Source: Sphingomonadales bacterium
GTDB lineage: Bacteria; Pseudomonadota; Alphaproteobacteria; SMXS01
NCBI GenBank assembly: GCA_022844405.1
Contig: JALHLV010000006.1
Location: forward strand, 62,001 to 126,000
Length of the DNA: 64,000 bases
Reading direction: 5' to 3'
Both the position numbers and the translations under genes were made by a program. Below, piece by piece: positions 12,477 to 21,848 of this stretch. Under the pieces are notes generated by a model. The model was not told the DNA's origin, made no database searches, and saw only the letters and a program-made list of their open reading frames with translations. The stretch's first letter is position 1. Each line of letters opens with the position of its first letter.

Positions 12477-13916
12477 TCACGGCGTGTTGCGGGTCAGCAC
12501 CGTGTAGGTGAAGGTGGTCTGTCCCTCGGCCGGGGCGCGGACGGTCCAGACGGCCTCGTTGGCCGACTCCTTCCTGTGCGGCAGGCTTTCGGCGGTGACG
12601 GTCCAGTCGCCCTGCATGGTCTCGACCACGCGCACGTCGACCGGCTCCTTCTTGCCGTTCTTGACGGTCACTTCCCAGGACGACGTTGCCTCGGAAAGCT
12701 GGCCTTCCGGCGTGTTCACCTGCCGGTAGTCGGTCTGCTTGCGGTTGACGGTCACGTCGAACGCCTGGCCCAGATTCAGCGTGACTTCCTCGTTACGGGG
12801 CGTGTGACGGACATTGTCCTCGCCGACGAACTGGGTCTGACCGCTAGAATCGTCCTTGTAGACGCGGACCACGCCGCCGGGCAGCGGCTTGCCGAGGCCG
12901 GCGGCTTCCTTGTTGTCGAACTTCAGCGAGATGGAAGCCGGCTGGGACGGCATCTGACCGATGCGCGACAGGTACCAGTAGCCGCCGCCCCGACTCTCGA
13001 GCACCCGCGTCGCGGCGATCCGCGGCGCTTCCAGCATGGCGACCTGCTTGGTCTGGTTCTCGGCCAGGCTGACGGCGCCGGGCAGCGTGTAGAGGTGATA
13101 TTCGAAGAATGATTCTTCCGTCGCCATGGCCTTCATAGCCATGGCCGGCGGCGGCGGCTTGAAGTCCGCATAAACCTCCCGGCCTTGCGATACCCGGTTC
13201 ACCTGTCCCGCGACAACCTGCACGCGGGCATTGTCGTAAGGCGTGCCGCTGGTGTTGGTGATGGTGATCCAGCCCTGCAGCGACAGCGACTTCTCGTCGG
13301 GCGCCAGGTTGGCGACGTAGTCGGCCTTCCAGCCCAGGCCGCCGGTCATGTAGGTCAGCATCAGGTCGCGGGTGACCGCACTGGCGGCGTCGATGCTCAT
13401 GGACAGCGTCGGCCGCGACCGGAGGGTGGCGGGCAGGCTGTCGAACAGCAGCCGCGTGTTCGGGCCGTTGACGCCGGACATGGTCTCGATCCGGTCGCCG
13501 ATGCGCAGCACCACGCCGCCGGTCGCGCCCAGCAGGGTCGCGGTCTCGGTCGTCTCCTCGCCGGTGCCGGGGTTGGTGCGCACCAGCCGGACGGTGCGCC
13601 CCACCGACTTCTCCAGCAGCTTTTCCGGGCTGAGCAGGTCGAAGTCGAAGTTCTGTTCCAGCACGTCGAACGGCGCGCCCTTGAGCAGCGCCGTCTCGGC
13701 CTGGATCTGGGCGGCGACGTCGACGAAAGCGAGCACGCTGCGCCCGGCGGGTACGGCGACGGTGCGGGTGTCGCGCACAAGCCCGGTGCCGCCATTGTAG
13801 ACGGTGAGGCTGAGCGCCTTCCTGTCCTGCAGGGTGACGCTGGCGTCCTCAGCCCATGCAACACCGCCACAGGCGGCTGATACCAGCAGGGCCGCCGTCA
13901 AAGCCTTCGCGCGCAT
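12477..13916 (-). CDS. Secreted DUF4139 domain-containing protein
   Basis: A 479-residue protein with a Sec signal peptide (RAKALTAALLVSAACGGVAWA), so it is exported. Most of the chain matches the DUF4139 layout: an N-terminal VYNGGTGLVRDTRTV segment, a central LTYMTGGLGWKADYVANL, and beta-rich repeats with KQVAMLEAP and FDVTVNRKQTDYR. DUF4139 proteins occur widely but have no established biochemical role. The ATG at 13916 has GGGAGA upstream; the in-frame ATG at 13934 would spoil the signal peptide. The gene stands alone between gyrA and ssb. Confidence 0.85.
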   Translation of the reverse strand: MRAKALTAALLVSAACGGVAWAEDASVTLQDRKALSLTVYNGGTGLVRDTRTVAVPAGRSVLAFVDVAAQIQAETALLKGAPFDVLEQNFDFDLLSPEKLLEKSVGRTVRLVRTNPGTGEETTETATLLGATGGVVLRIGDRIETMSGVNGPNTRLLFDSLPATLRSRPTLSMSIDAASAVTRDLMLTYMTGGLGWKADYVANLAPDEKSLSLQGWITITNTSGTPYDNARVQVVAGQVNRVSQGREVYADFKPPPPAMAMKAMATEESFFEYHLYTLPGAVSLAENQTKQVAMLEAPRIAATRVLESRGGGYWYLSRIGQMPSQPASISLKFDNKEAAGLGKPLPGGVVRVYKDDSSGQTQFVGEDNVRHTPRNEEVTLNLGQAFDVTVNRKQTDYRQVNTPEGQLSEATSSWEVTVKNGKKEPVDVRVVETMQGDWTVTAESLPHRKESANEAVWTVRAPAEGQTTFTYTVLTRNTP

Positions 13917-14015
13917 GATTGGTCTCCCGTCCATCGACTGTGCAATGGACTAAACCTATTGCGGTTTACCGGTACCGCAACGGTTGCCGGGAACTTTCCG
14001 GACAACAGGCGGTGA

Positions 14016-14510
14016 TCAGAACGGAATTTCGTCGTCCAGGTCGCTGGCGCCGCCGCGTCCGCCGCCGCCACCCGACGACGAGCCGCCACCGCCGGCATAG
14101 CTGTCCTCGCGGGCGCCGAAGCCGCCGCTGCCGCCACTGGAAGCGCCGCCGCCGTCACCCTTGCCGTCGAGCATGGTGAGTTCGCCGCGGTAGCGCTGCA
14201 GCACCACTTCGGTGGTGTATTTCTCGGCGCCGTCCTTGTCGGTGTATTTGCGGGTCTGGAGCTGGCCTTCCACATAGACCTTGGAGCCCTTGCGCAGGAA
14301 GCGCTCGGCGACGTCGGCCAGGTTCTCGTTGAAGATCACCACCTTGTGCCATTCGGTGCGCTCCTGGCGGTCGCCGCTCTGCTTGTCGCGCCAGGTTTCC
14401 GACGTGGCCAGGTTCAGGTTCACGACCTTGCCGCCGTTGTTGAGGGTACGCACTTCCGGGTCGCGGCCCAGATTACCGACGAGGATGACTTTGTTGACGC
14501 TTCCGGCCAT
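14016..14510 (-). CDS. ssb: Single-stranded DNA-binding protein
   Basis: A 164-residue SSB. An N-terminal OB fold ([18 protein letters not shown] through [12 protein letters not shown]) is followed by a Gly/Ser-rich linker and the acidic tip DLDDEIPF that recruits replication and repair partners. It coats ssDNA during replication, recombination and repair. It is divergent from uvrA, and the shared spacer contains a LexA-type box, which suggests SOS control as in other alphaproteobacteria. Confidence 0.97.
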   Translation of the reverse strand: MAGSVNKVILVGNLGRDPEVRTLNNGGKVVNLNLATSETWRDKQSGDRQERTEWHKVVIFNENLADVAERFLRKGSKVYVEGQLQTRKYTDKDGAEKYTTEVVLQRYRGELTMLDGKGDGGGASSGGSGGFGAREDSYAGGGGSSSGGGGGRGGASDLDDEIPF

Positions 14511-14565
14511 GTGACGAGCCTTTCGTTGACTGAAACTCGGGAGATGCTAGTGTAAACCGGAACGA

Positions 14566-14580
14566 GAACAAAAAGTAAAC
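14566..14580. promoter_or_regulatory. Alphaproteobacterial LexA box between ssb and uvrA
   Basis: On the minus strand the site reads GTTT-N7-GTTC, one mismatch from the alphaproteobacterial SOS consensus GTTC-N7-GTTC. It lies 56 bp from the ssb start and 176 bp from the uvrA start, overlapping a possible ssb -35 element. The divergent ssb/uvrA pair is a classic SOS arrangement in this class. Confidence 0.65.
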
Positions 14581-14755
14581 ATCTCGGATTCGCGGGCACC
14601 ATGAATCGGGTAACGTTGCTATACCAGATCGCCGCGCGGGTCGGCAAAGAAAGAGCGGGATTTATCGCCGCCGCGACACCATGTAACCTCGCCCCGGCCG
14701 GCCAAGGGCCGTCGCGGGAAACCCTAGCACACAGCAGAGCCGGCAACGATCCTCG

Positions 14756-17614
14756 ATGAACAAGAACATCACCATCCGCGGCGCCCGCGAGCACAACCTC
14801 AAGAGCATCGACGTCGTCCTGCCGCGCGACGAGCTGATCGTGATCACCGGCCTGTCGGGCTCGGGCAAGTCGTCGCTGGCGTTCGACACCATCTATGCCG
14901 AGGGCCAGCGCCGCTACGTCGAGAGCCTGTCGGCCTATGCGCGCCAGTTCCTCGAACTGATGCAGAAGCCGGACGTGGACCATATCGAGGGACTGTCGCC
15001 GGCCATTTCCATCGAGCAGAAGACCACCTCGCGCAACCCGCGCTCGACCGTCGGCACGGTGACCGAGGTGCACGACTACATGCGCCTGCTGTTCGCGCGC
15101 ATCGGCGTTCCGTACTCGCCGGCGACCGGGCTGCCGATCGAGAGCCAGACGGTGAGCCAGATGGTCGACCGGGTGATGGCGCTGCCGGAAGGCACGCGGC
15201 TCTACCTGGTCGCGCCGGTGGCGCGCGGTCGCAAGGGCGAGTACCGCAAGGATCTGGCCGATTACCAGAAGCGCGGCTTCCAGCGGGTGAAGGTCGACGG
15301 CGTCATGTACGAGATCGACGACGTCCCGGCGCTGGAGAAGAACATCAAGCACGACATCGACGTGGTGGTGGACCGCGTGGTGGTGCGCGACGGGCTGCAG
15401 CAACGCCTGGCCGACAGCTTCGAGGTCGCGCTGAACCTGGCCGACGGCCTGGCCATCGCCGAGTTCGCCGACGAACCGGGCGAGCGCACCGTGTTCTCGT
15501 CGAAATTCGCCTGCCCGGTGTCGGGCTTCACCATCGAGGAGATCGAGCCGCGGCTGTTCTCGTTCAACAACCCGTTCGGCGCCTGCCCGGTGTGTGACGG
15601 CCTGGGCAGCAAGTTGACCTTCGACCCGAGCCTGGTGATCCCGGACGAGGAGGTCACCATCAAGGGCGGCGCCATCGCGCCGTGGTCGCGCACGGCGGTG
15701 CCTTCGCCCTACTACAACCAGACCTTGGACAGCCTGTCGAAGCACTTCGGGTTCCGCATGACGGCGCGCTGGATGGACCTGCCCGAGGAGGCGCGCAACG
15801 TCATCCTCTACGGCTCGGACGGCAAGGCGATCCCGATGGTCTACGAGGACGGCAAGCGCCGCTACGAGACCACGCGGGCGTTCGAGGGCGTCATCCCCAA
15901 TTTGGAGCGGCGCTGGCGCGAGACTGACAGCGCCTGGATCCGCGAGGAACTGAGCCGGTTCCAGAACGCCACGCCCTGCGAGGCGTGCGGCGGCTACCGG
16001 CTGAAGCCCGAGGCGCTGGCGGTGAAGATCGACGGCCTGCATATCGGCCAGGTGTCGGAGATGTCGATCCAGCACGCGCACGCCTGGTTCGGCAGCCTGA
16101 ACGAGAAGCTGCGGCCCAAGGAGCGCGAGATCGCCGCGCGCATCCTGCGCGAGATCGTCGAGCGGCTGGGCTTCCTCAACAATGTGGGGCTCGACTACCT
16201 GACCCTGTCGCGCCAGTCGGGCACGCTGTCGGGCGGTGAATCCCAGCGCATCCGGCTCGCGTCGCAGATCGGCTCGGGCCTGACCGGCGTGCTCTACGTG
16301 CTCGACGAGCCCAGCATCGGCCTGCATCAAAGGGATAACCACCGGCTGCTGGAGACGTTGCGGAACCTGCGCGACATGGGCAACACGGTGATCGTCGTCG
16401 AGCATGACGAGGACGCCATCCGCACCGCCGACCACGTCATCGACATGGGACCGGGCGCCGGCGTGCTGGGCGGGACGATCGTGGCCCAGGGCAAGCCCGA
16501 GGACATCATGGCCTGTCCGGACAGCCTGACCGGCAAATACCTGGTCGGGCTGGAGCAGATCCCGGTGCCGGCGGCGCGCCGCGAAGGCGAGACGGCCAAG
16601 AAGATCGTGCTGCGGGGGGCGCGGGCCAACAATCTGAAGAACGTCACCGCCCGGTTTCCGCTGGGCACCTTCACCTGCGTCACCGGCGTCTCGGGCGGCG
16701 GCAAGTCGACGCTGGTGATCAACACGCTGTACGAGGCGCTGTCGCGCATCCTCAACCGGAGCCGGACCCATCCGGGCGAGCACGACCGGATCGACGGCGT
16801 CGAGCACATCGACAAGATCGTCGACATCGACCAGTCGCCCATCGGCCGCACGCCGCGGTCGAACCCGGCGACCTATACGGGTGCGTTCTCGCCGATCCGC
16901 GACTGGTTCGCGGCGCTGCCGGAAGCGCAGGCGCGCGGCTACAAGCCGGGCCGGTTCTCGTTCAACGTCAAGGGCGGGCGCTGCGAGGCGTGCCAAGGCG
17001 ACGGCGTGATCAAGATCGAGATGCACTTCCTGCCCGACGTCTATGTGGAATGCGACGTCTGCCACGGCAAGCGCTACAACCGCGAGACGCTGGAGGTGCA
17101 TTACCGCGACCGGAGCATCGCCGACGTGCTCGACATGACCGTCGACGACGGCGCCGATTTCTTCAAGGCGGTGCCGGCGATCCGCGACAAGCTGGTGATG
17201 CTGCAGAAGGTGGGCCTGGGCTACATCAAGGTCGGCCAGCAGGCGACGACGCTGTCGGGCGGCGAGGCGCAGCGGGTGAAGCTGGCCAAGGAACTGTCGC
17301 GCCGGGCCACGGGCCGGACGCTGTATATCTTGGATGAACCTACCACGGGTCTGCATTTCCACGACGTGAAGAAACTTCTAGAAGTGCTTCATGCGCTTGT
17401 GGAAACCGGCAACACGGTGCTGGTGATCGAGCACAATCTGGACGTCATCAAGACCGCCGACTGGATCATCGACATGGGTCCCGAAGGCGGCGACGGCGGC
17501 GGCCAGATCGTCGTCGAAGGCACGCCCGAGGACGTGGCCGCCTGCCCCGGCAGCTACACCGGCCAGTTCCTCGCGCCGCTGCTCAAGATGAAGGACCGGC
17601 GGAAAAGGGCGTGA
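14756..17614 (+). CDS. uvrA: UvrABC system protein A
   Basis: A 952-residue ABC ATPase that detects bulky DNA lesions and loads UvrB in nucleotide excision repair. Both Walker A motifs are present ([14 protein letters not shown] and [14 protein letters not shown]), with signature segments [12 protein letters not shown] and [12 protein letters not shown]. Zinc modules include [28 protein letters not shown] and [10 protein letters not shown]. The length is normal and the frame intact. The ATG at 14756 directly begins the conserved [16 protein letters not shown]. The promoter region is shared with ssb and carries a LexA box. Confidence 0.98.
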   Translation: MNKNITIRGAREHNLKSIDVVLPRDELIVITGLSGSGKSSLAFDTIYAEGQRRYVESLSAYARQFLELMQKPDVDHIEGLSPAISIEQKTTSRNPRSTVGTVTEVHDYMRLLFARIGVPYSPATGLPIESQTVSQMVDRVMALPEGTRLYLVAPVARGRKGEYRKDLADYQKRGFQRVKVDGVMYEIDDVPALEKNIKHDIDVVVDRVVVRDGLQQRLADSFEVALNLADGLAIAEFADEPGERTVFSSKFACPVSGFTIEEIEPRLFSFNNPFGACPVCDGLGSKLTFDPSLVIPDEEVTIKGGAIAPWSRTAVPSPYYNQTLDSLSKHFGFRMTARWMDLPEEARNVILYGSDGKAIPMVYEDGKRRYETTRAFEGVIPNLERRWRETDSAWIREELSRFQNATPCEACGGYRLKPEALAVKIDGLHIGQVSEMSIQHAHAWFGSLNEKLRPKEREIAARILREIVERLGFLNNVGLDYLTLSRQSGTLSGGESQRIRLASQIGSGLTGVLYVLDEPSIGLHQRDNHRLLETLRNLRDMGNTVIVVEHDEDAIRTADHVIDMGPGAGVLGGTIVAQGKPEDIMACPDSLTGKYLVGLEQIPVPAARREGETAKKIVLRGARANNLKNVTARFPLGTFTCVTGVSGGGKSTLVINTLYEALSRILNRSRTHPGEHDRIDGVEHIDKIVDIDQSPIGRTPRSNPATYTGAFSPIRDWFAALPEAQARGYKPGRFSFNVKGGRCEACQGDGVIKIEMHFLPDVYVECDVCHGKRYNRETLEVHYRDRSIADVLDMTVDDGADFFKAVPAIRDKLVMLQKVGLGYIKVGQQATTLSGGEAQRVKLAKELSRRATGRTLYILDEPTTGLHFHDVKKLLEVLHALVETGNTVLVIEHNLDVIKTADWIIDMGPEGGDGGGQIVVEGTPEDVAACPGSYTGQFLAPLLKMKDRRKRA

Positions 17615-17645
17615 TGAGAGACCGGTTCGCATCGTGCTTCGCGCG

Positions 17646-17666
17646 GCTAACGCTGCCGTCGTTAGC
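17646..17666. terminator. Hairpin between convergent uvrA and AbrB genes
   Basis: A 7-bp perfect inverted repeat (GCTAACG/CGTTAGC) with a 7-nt loop overlaps the AbrB stop codon, 32 bp after the uvrA stop. There is no T run, so it is only a possible terminator. Confidence 0.35.
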
Positions 17667-17874
17667 AGCGGTCCTCGCGGTCGCGGCAGTTGTTCGTGAG
17701 CGCGCCCTTGGCGATGCCCGCCAACTCCTCAAGGTTGGGAACGGGCATTAGCAGGACACCCTTGCCCTTGGGAATGAACACGAGTTCCTGCCCGGCGGCC
17801 CAGCGCAGTTGCTCGCGGATGGCCTTGGGAATGGAAATCCGGAAGTTGTTAGACAGAGTGGCGGCTGCAGCCAT
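17662..17874 (-). CDS. AbrB/MazE-fold antitoxin-like DNA-binding protein (orphan)
   Basis: A 70-residue protein with the swapped-hairpin SpoVT/AbrB fold ([33 protein letters not shown]) and a C-terminal [20 protein letters not shown] segment of the kind that binds a PIN toxin in related antitoxins. The ATG at 17874 begins the domain; the long upstream extension overlaps vapC and is not used. No toxin follows before uvrA, so it is either solitary or works with the VapC-like toxin 29 bp upstream. Confidence 0.75.
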   Translation of the reverse strand: MAAAATLSNNFRISIPKAIREQLRWAAGQELVFIPKGKGVLLMPVPNLEELAGIAKGALTNNCRDREDRC

Positions 17875-17903
17875 TGGCGTATTCTCGGCGTTAGTGGCTC
17901 GGG

Positions 17904-18329
17904 TTAGGCGTCGTCCCAAGGGTTGATCAACGTAAGGTCCAGGTGGGAAAAGTCCTTCGTATTCCGGGTTACAAGAGCCATCTGATGGACGCGTGCGGTT
18001 GCCGCCAGAAACGCGTCCATGGTGCCGATTGGCCGGCCAACCGCGAAACGCTCCGCGACGACAAAGCCCCACATGTCGGCAATGGCGTCACCAATGTCCA
18101 GAATGCGTCCTTCAAATCGTTCGCGCAGATCGTTCTGGAGCCATTCCGTCAATTGATTTCTACGCCTCCCGGTGGGTAAGCGCTGAATGCCTTGGCGCAA
18201 TTCGGCCAGAGTCGCGACACTCAGGAATGTTCGATCCTCATCGATAGAACGCCACCACTCGACCACTCGTGGATCGCTCTCCGGTTTCACCCATTCGGAA
18301 ACCAGGTTTGTATCCACGAGAAACGTCAC
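17904..18329 (-). CDS. PIN-domain VapC-family toxin
   Basis: A 141-residue PIN ribonuclease-like toxin. Acidic metal ligands are visible in FLVDTNLVSEW, the TLAELRQGI helix, and GTMDAFLAATA. The start is GTG at 18329, overlapping the Phd antitoxin stop by 4 nt (GTGA), which indicates translational coupling. Homologues cleave RNA, often tRNA, when released from antitoxin; here that is family knowledge only. The partner is the upstream Phd-like protein. Confidence 0.88.
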   Translation of the reverse strand: MTFLVDTNLVSEWVKPESDPRVVEWWRSIDEDRTFLSVATLAELRQGIQRLPTGRRRNQLTEWLQNDLRERFEGRILDIGDAIADMWGFVVAERFAVGRPIGTMDAFLAATARVHQMALVTRNTKDFSHLDLTLINPWDDA

Positions 18330-18616
18330 AGATCGATCTCTCGGGGCAAATCCTTAAGACGCTCTATCTCAAGGCCTGATCCCCGTAGTGGCGATGACGC
18401 AAAGAAGTCGGCGAGTGTCCCCTTCCGCTTTGTCTTCCGCTCCCACTCCCCGGCATCCACGACAACGACGGCCTTCTTGCCGTTGCGCGTGATGAGTTGG
18501 GGGCCGTCGGACTGGGCGCGGTCGATGACCTCGCTCAGCTTCGCCTTGGCTTCCGCTACCGTCCAGCTATCGTCCACGGCACTCTCCTGAATAGTCATGA
18601 TGACCATGATAGTCAT
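18326..18616 (-). CDS. Phd/YefM-type antitoxin
   Basis: A 96-residue antitoxin. The Phd fold is seen in SWTVAEAKAKLSEVIDRAQ, QLITRNGKKAVVVVDAGEW, and a C-terminal toxin-binding tail ending LPREIDL. Phd-type proteins bind their own promoter and neutralise the partner toxin, here the VapC-like gene overlapping by 4 nt. Three in-frame ATGs (18616, 18607, 18598) exist; the first has a weak AGAAG site. The start region itself consists of overlapping palindromes that look like the operator. Confidence 0.85.
   Translation of the reverse strand: MTIMVIMTIQESAVDDSWTVAEAKAKLSEVIDRAQSDGPQLITRNGKKAVVVVDAGEWERKTKRKGTLADFFASSPLRGSGLEIERLKDLPREIDL
18591..18616. promoter_or_regulatory. Overlapping palindromes at the Phd start codon
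   Basis: ATAGTCAT occurs twice (18591-18598 and 18609-18616), with inverted pairs GTCAT/ATGAC (18594-18604) and ATGAC-N7-GTCAT (18600-18616). The block coincides with the first codons (MTIMVIM) of the antitoxin. This suggests an autoregulatory operator that includes the translation start. Confidence 0.5.
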
Positions 18617-18687
18617 CTTCTACTATTCGGGCAAATAGGATGGCTGGCCAAGGTGACAATGGCAGGGCGATGAGCTAAATCACGCCC

Positions 18688-20049
18688 ATGACCAGACCCA
18701 TTCATGTCATCGGCGGCGGATTGGCGGGCAGCGAGGCGGCGTGGCAGATCGCGCGGGCCGGGGTGAAGGTGATCCTGCACGAGATGCGGCCGGTGCGGAT
18801 GACCGACGCGCACCAGACCGACGGCCTTGCCGAACTGGTATGCTCGAATTCGTTCCGTTCGGACGACATGGAGAACAACGCCGTCGGCCTGTTGCACGAG
18901 GAGATGCGCCGCTGCGGATCGCTGATCCTGTCCGCGGGCGATGCCAACCGCGTCCCCGCTGGCGGCGCACTCGCCGTCGACCGGGAAGCGTTCAGCGCCG
19001 CCGTCGAAGCCGCAATCCGCGCCGAACCGCTGATCGCCATCGAGCGCGGCGTGGTCGAAACCCTGCCGCCGGAGGACTGGGGCAGCGTGGTCATCGCCAC
19101 CGGACCGCTGACCGCCGCGCCGCTGGCAGAGGCGATCCGCGCCGAGACCGGCACCGACTCCCTCGCCTTCTTCGACGCCATCGCGCCCATCGTCTACAAG
19201 GACAGCATCGATTTTTCCAAGGCGTGGTTCCAGTCGCGCTACGACAAGGGCGACGGCGCCGATTACATCAACTGCGCCATGGACGAGGCGCAGTACCGCG
19301 CCTTCGTCGCCGCGCTGGTCGCCGCGCCCAAGACCGAGTTCAAGGAGTGGGAGAAGGACACGCCCTATTTCGAGGCGTGCCTGCCGGTCGAGGTGATGGC
19401 CGAACGCGGTCCGCTGACATTGGCCTATGGTCCGCTGAAGCCGGTCGGCCTGACCAACCCGAACGATCCGACGAAGCGGGCGTTCGCCGTGGTCCAGCTG
19501 CGCCAGGACAACACGCTGGGCAGCCTCTACAACATGGTCGGCTTCCAGACCAAGATGAAGCACGCGGCGCAGACCGAGGTGTTCCGCACCATTCCCGGCC
19601 TGGAGAACGCCCAGTTCGCCCGGCTCGGCGGCATCCACCGCAACACGTTCCTGAACAGCCCGGTGCTGCTCGACCGGCAGCTCCGGCTGAAAGTGAAGCC
19701 GCACATCCGCTTCGCCGGCCAGGTGACCGGCGTCGAAGGCTATATCGAGAGCGCCGCCATCGGCCTGCTCGCCGGCCGTTTCGCCGCGGCGCAGGCGCTG
19801 GGCGGGGAAGCGACGCTGCCGCCCGAGACCACGGCACTGGGCGCGCTGCTCAATCACATCACCGGCGGCCACACCACGGGCCGCGACGTGCCGGACAGCT
19901 TCCAGCCCATGAACATCAATTTCGGCCTGCTGCCGCCGCCCGACGAGAGGGTGCGCAAGAACGAGCGCAAGCGGTCGGTGGCGCGCCGGGCGCTCAGGGA
20001 TCTGGATGCGTGGCTGGGTGTGACCGCGCGCGACGCGGCGGCGGAATAG
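18688..20049 (+). CDS. trmFO: Folate-dependent tRNA (uracil-54-C5)-methyltransferase TrmFO
   Basis: A 453-residue flavoprotein using methylenetetrahydrofolate and FADH2 to methylate U54 of tRNA. The N-terminal dinucleotide-binding motif is [29 protein letters not shown] and [13 protein letters not shown] contain the family's functional cysteines, and [14 protein letters not shown] is the C-terminal FAD segment. Length and motifs are normal. It converges on the next gene with no spacer: its stop is directly adjacent to the opposite stop at 20050. Confidence 0.97.
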   Translation: MTRPIHVIGGGLAGSEAAWQIARAGVKVILHEMRPVRMTDAHQTDGLAELVCSNSFRSDDMENNAVGLLHEEMRRCGSLILSAGDANRVPAGGALAVDREAFSAAVEAAIRAEPLIAIERGVVETLPPEDWGSVVIATGPLTAAPLAEAIRAETGTDSLAFFDAIAPIVYKDSIDFSKAWFQSRYDKGDGADYINCAMDEAQYRAFVAALVAAPKTEFKEWEKDTPYFEACLPVEVMAERGPLTLAYGPLKPVGLTNPNDPTKRAFAVVQLRQDNTLGSLYNMVGFQTKMKHAAQTEVFRTIPGLENAQFARLGGIHRNTFLNSPVLLDRQLRLKVKPHIRFAGQVTGVEGYIESAAIGLLAGRFAAAQALGGEATLPPETTALGALLNHITGGHTTGRDVPDSFQPMNINFGLLPPPDERVRKNERKRSVARRALRDLDAWLGVTARDAAAE

Positions 20050-20898
20050 TCAGAACCTGCGGGTCAGTCCCGCCCAGGTGAGCCGCAATTGCCGGCCCAG
20101 CGCGCCGCGCTCGTAGTTCACGTGGTCGGGGACGTAGTTGCTGCGCTCCAGGCAGGCCAGATAGCCGTCGGCGAGGCAGGCCAGGCGCAGGATCGGCTTC
20201 ACCTCGGGCGGCACCGACTGGCCTTTCTGCCGGGCGCAGATCAGGTGGGCGCGCGCCCGGTCGCCGATGCGGCGCAGGATGCGCGACAGCGCCTGGGTCT
20301 GTTCCAGGTCGGGCAGCAGCGGATCGACAAGGCCCTCCTCGCGCATCAGGTCGGCCGGCACGTAGATGCGGCCGTGATGCAGGTGCCAGGGCAGCGCGCG
20401 CACCAGGCCGGTCAGCGCCCAGGCGATGCCGACATGGCGGGCGGCCTCGAGCGCGCCGTTGGTGGCGCCGACGCACAGTGCCGCCAGCGCCTGGATGCCG
20501 CCGCCGGTACGTTCGGCATAGGCCTCGAGCTGCCGCAGGGTCTGCGGCTGCTCGTCATAGAGGTCGCCCTCGCGGGCGTCGATCAGGTCGAGCAGCGCTT
20601 TCTCCGGCAGATCCCGGTCATGCAGCAGGTCGGCGAGCGCCTTGACCACCTCATGCTCGCGGCACTGGCCGCGGTAGAGCTGCTCGATGGTCTCGCGCCA
20701 CCATTGCAGCCGGATCTCGCCCAGCGCCGGCTCGGTGACCACCTCGCGCGTCTTGGCCACCTCGACATTGAAGGCATAGAGCCCGAACAGGCCGGGCCGG
20801 TCGCCGGTGCGCGCGTGCAGCACGGTCAGATAGCGGTCGTGATCGTGGCGCCGAACGATGGACGCACACTGGTAGGTATGGTTGGCCACGGTCTGCAT
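20050..20898 (-). CDS. NDUFAF6-like squalene/phytoene synthase-fold protein
   Basis: A 282-residue all-helical protein of the squalene/phytoene synthase superfamily. Both Asp-rich catalytic motifs are missing. The first region reads LYAFNVEVAKTREVV where enzymes have a DxxxD, and the second reads VRALPWHLHHGRIYVP where enzymes have DVxED. The retained sequence (AFNVE, RLQWWRETIEQ) instead matches the NDUFAF6 branch, whose eukaryotic member assists complex I assembly. An Mth938/NDUFAF3-like gene and yajC lie nearby on the same strand, the grouping reported for alphaproteobacteria. A role in carotenoid or hopanoid synthesis is unlikely. The assignment is inference from motif loss and context. 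Confidence 0.82.
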   Translation of the reverse strand: MQTVANHTYQCASIVRRHDHDRYLTVLHARTGDRPGLFGLYAFNVEVAKTREVVTEPALGEIRLQWWRETIEQLYRGQCREHEVVKALADLLHDRDLPEKALLDLIDAREGDLYDEQPQTLRQLEAYAERTGGGIQALAALCVGATNGALEAARHVGIAWALTGLVRALPWHLHHGRIYVPADLMREEGLVDPLLPDLEQTQALSRILRRIGDRARAHLICARQKGQSVPPEVKPILRLACLADGYLACLERSNYVPDHVNYERGALGRQLRLTWAGLTRRF

Positions 20899-21051
20899 GC
20901 GTGCCTTTTAATCCAGATTCGCGCGGCCACGAAGGGCCTCATTAGGGGGCATGCGCCTTGTTCCCCCATCATCTTGTGGTATCATCTCGCGACGAAGAGG
21001 CGACAGTCGCTCAGCGTCTCTGATCTAGCGCCAAACGGGGGAGAGACAACC

Positions 21052-21657
21052 ATGTCAAAGATAACCGACTCGTTACCGATCACAATCGTCTGCGGATTCA
21101 TCCTTACGATCATCATGGTGTTGGTCGGTCAGCACACCATCACCGGCTCGCTGTCCATGGGTCCGGTGGTCGACGCGGGCCTGTATGCGACGTTCCTGAC
21201 CCGGTGGCTGCACGTGATCTTCGGCATCATGTGGATCGGCCTGCTGTGGTACTTCAACTTCGTGCAGATTCCGACCATGCCGAAGATCCCCGACGAACTG
21301 AAGCCGGGCGTCTCCAAGCATATCGCGCCCGAGGCGTTGTTCTGGTTCCGCTGGGGCGCCATGTTCACCCTGATCACCGGCCTGCTGCTGGCGCTTCTCA
21401 GCGGCTACCTGATCGACGCCCTCGCCCTGCGCCACGGCATCGGCTACGGCATGTGGTTCGCCATGATCATGTGGTTCAACGTCTGGTTCGTGATCTGGCC
21501 GAGCCAGAAGATCGCTCTGGGCCTGGTCGAAGCGGATCCGGCATCCAAGCCGAAGGCCGCCGCCCGCGCCAAGATGTTCTCGCGCATCAACACCATGCTC
21601 TCGATCCCCATGCTGTACGCCATGGTGGGCCAGATGCATGGCGGCTTCGACTTCTGA
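21052..21657 (+). CDS. PuuD-like (urate hydroxylase N-terminal, DUF989) membrane protein
   Basis: A 201-residue integral membrane protein with about four hydrophobic segments (residues about 8-27, 43-66, 101-121, 137-156). Conserved-looking segments are TRWLHVIFGIMWIGLLWYF and HIAPEALFWFRWGAMFT. These match the membrane domain of PuuD-type urate hydroxylases, but the C-terminal cytochrome c domain (CxxCH) of true PuuD is absent. A GGGGGAGAG site precedes the ATG at 21052, and a strong terminator follows. It could bind heme or quinone; function not established. It is a lone plus-strand gene between two minus-strand assembly-factor homologues. Confidence 0.8.
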   Translation: MSKITDSLPITIVCGFILTIIMVLVGQHTITGSLSMGPVVDAGLYATFLTRWLHVIFGIMWIGLLWYFNFVQIPTMPKIPDELKPGVSKHIAPEALFWFRWGAMFTLITGLLLALLSGYLIDALALRHGIGYGMWFAMIMWFNVWFVIWPSQKIALGLVEADPASKPKAAARAKMFSRINTMLSIPMLYAMVGQMHGGFDF

Positions 21658-21679
21658 TCGGACCCGCCATCCGATACGG

Positions 21680-21705
21680 AAAGGGCGCCTTCGGGCGCCC
21701 TTTTT
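21680..21705 (+). terminator. Rho-independent terminator
   Basis: A 10-bp stem AAAGGGCGCC/GGCGCCCTTT with a TTCG loop runs into a T5 tract, 22 bp after the stop of the PuuD-like gene. This is a textbook intrinsic terminator on the plus strand. Confidence 0.9.
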
Positions 21706-21730
21706 GTTGCTACACCGGTTTTATCAACGC

Positions 21731-21834
21731 CGTCATCGCGAGGAACGGAGCGACGCGGCGACCCAGTCTGCCCGGCGCTGCGGCAAGTGAAGAGAGGGCT
21801 GGGTTGCCGCGCCCCTTCGGGGCTCGCAATGACG
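21731..21834. repeat. Intergenic inverted repeat of the GTCATCGCGAGG type
   Basis: The element is bounded by CGTCATCGCGAG and its near complement CTCGCAATGACG and contains short internal complementary blocks (CGGCGACCCAG versus CTGGGTTGCCG). It resembles small mobile intergenic repeats common in alphaproteobacteria. Related ends appear at 45070-45165 and, as a fragment, near 23620-23650. No coding potential is seen. Confidence 0.6.
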
Positions 21835-21848
21835 GTGAAATAATCTGT

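Noticed and set aside
14420-17362. 980-residue minus-strand open frame
   Set aside because: It is antisense to uvrA and partly ssb, with no domain and an Arg/His/Asp-rich composition typical of shadow frames.
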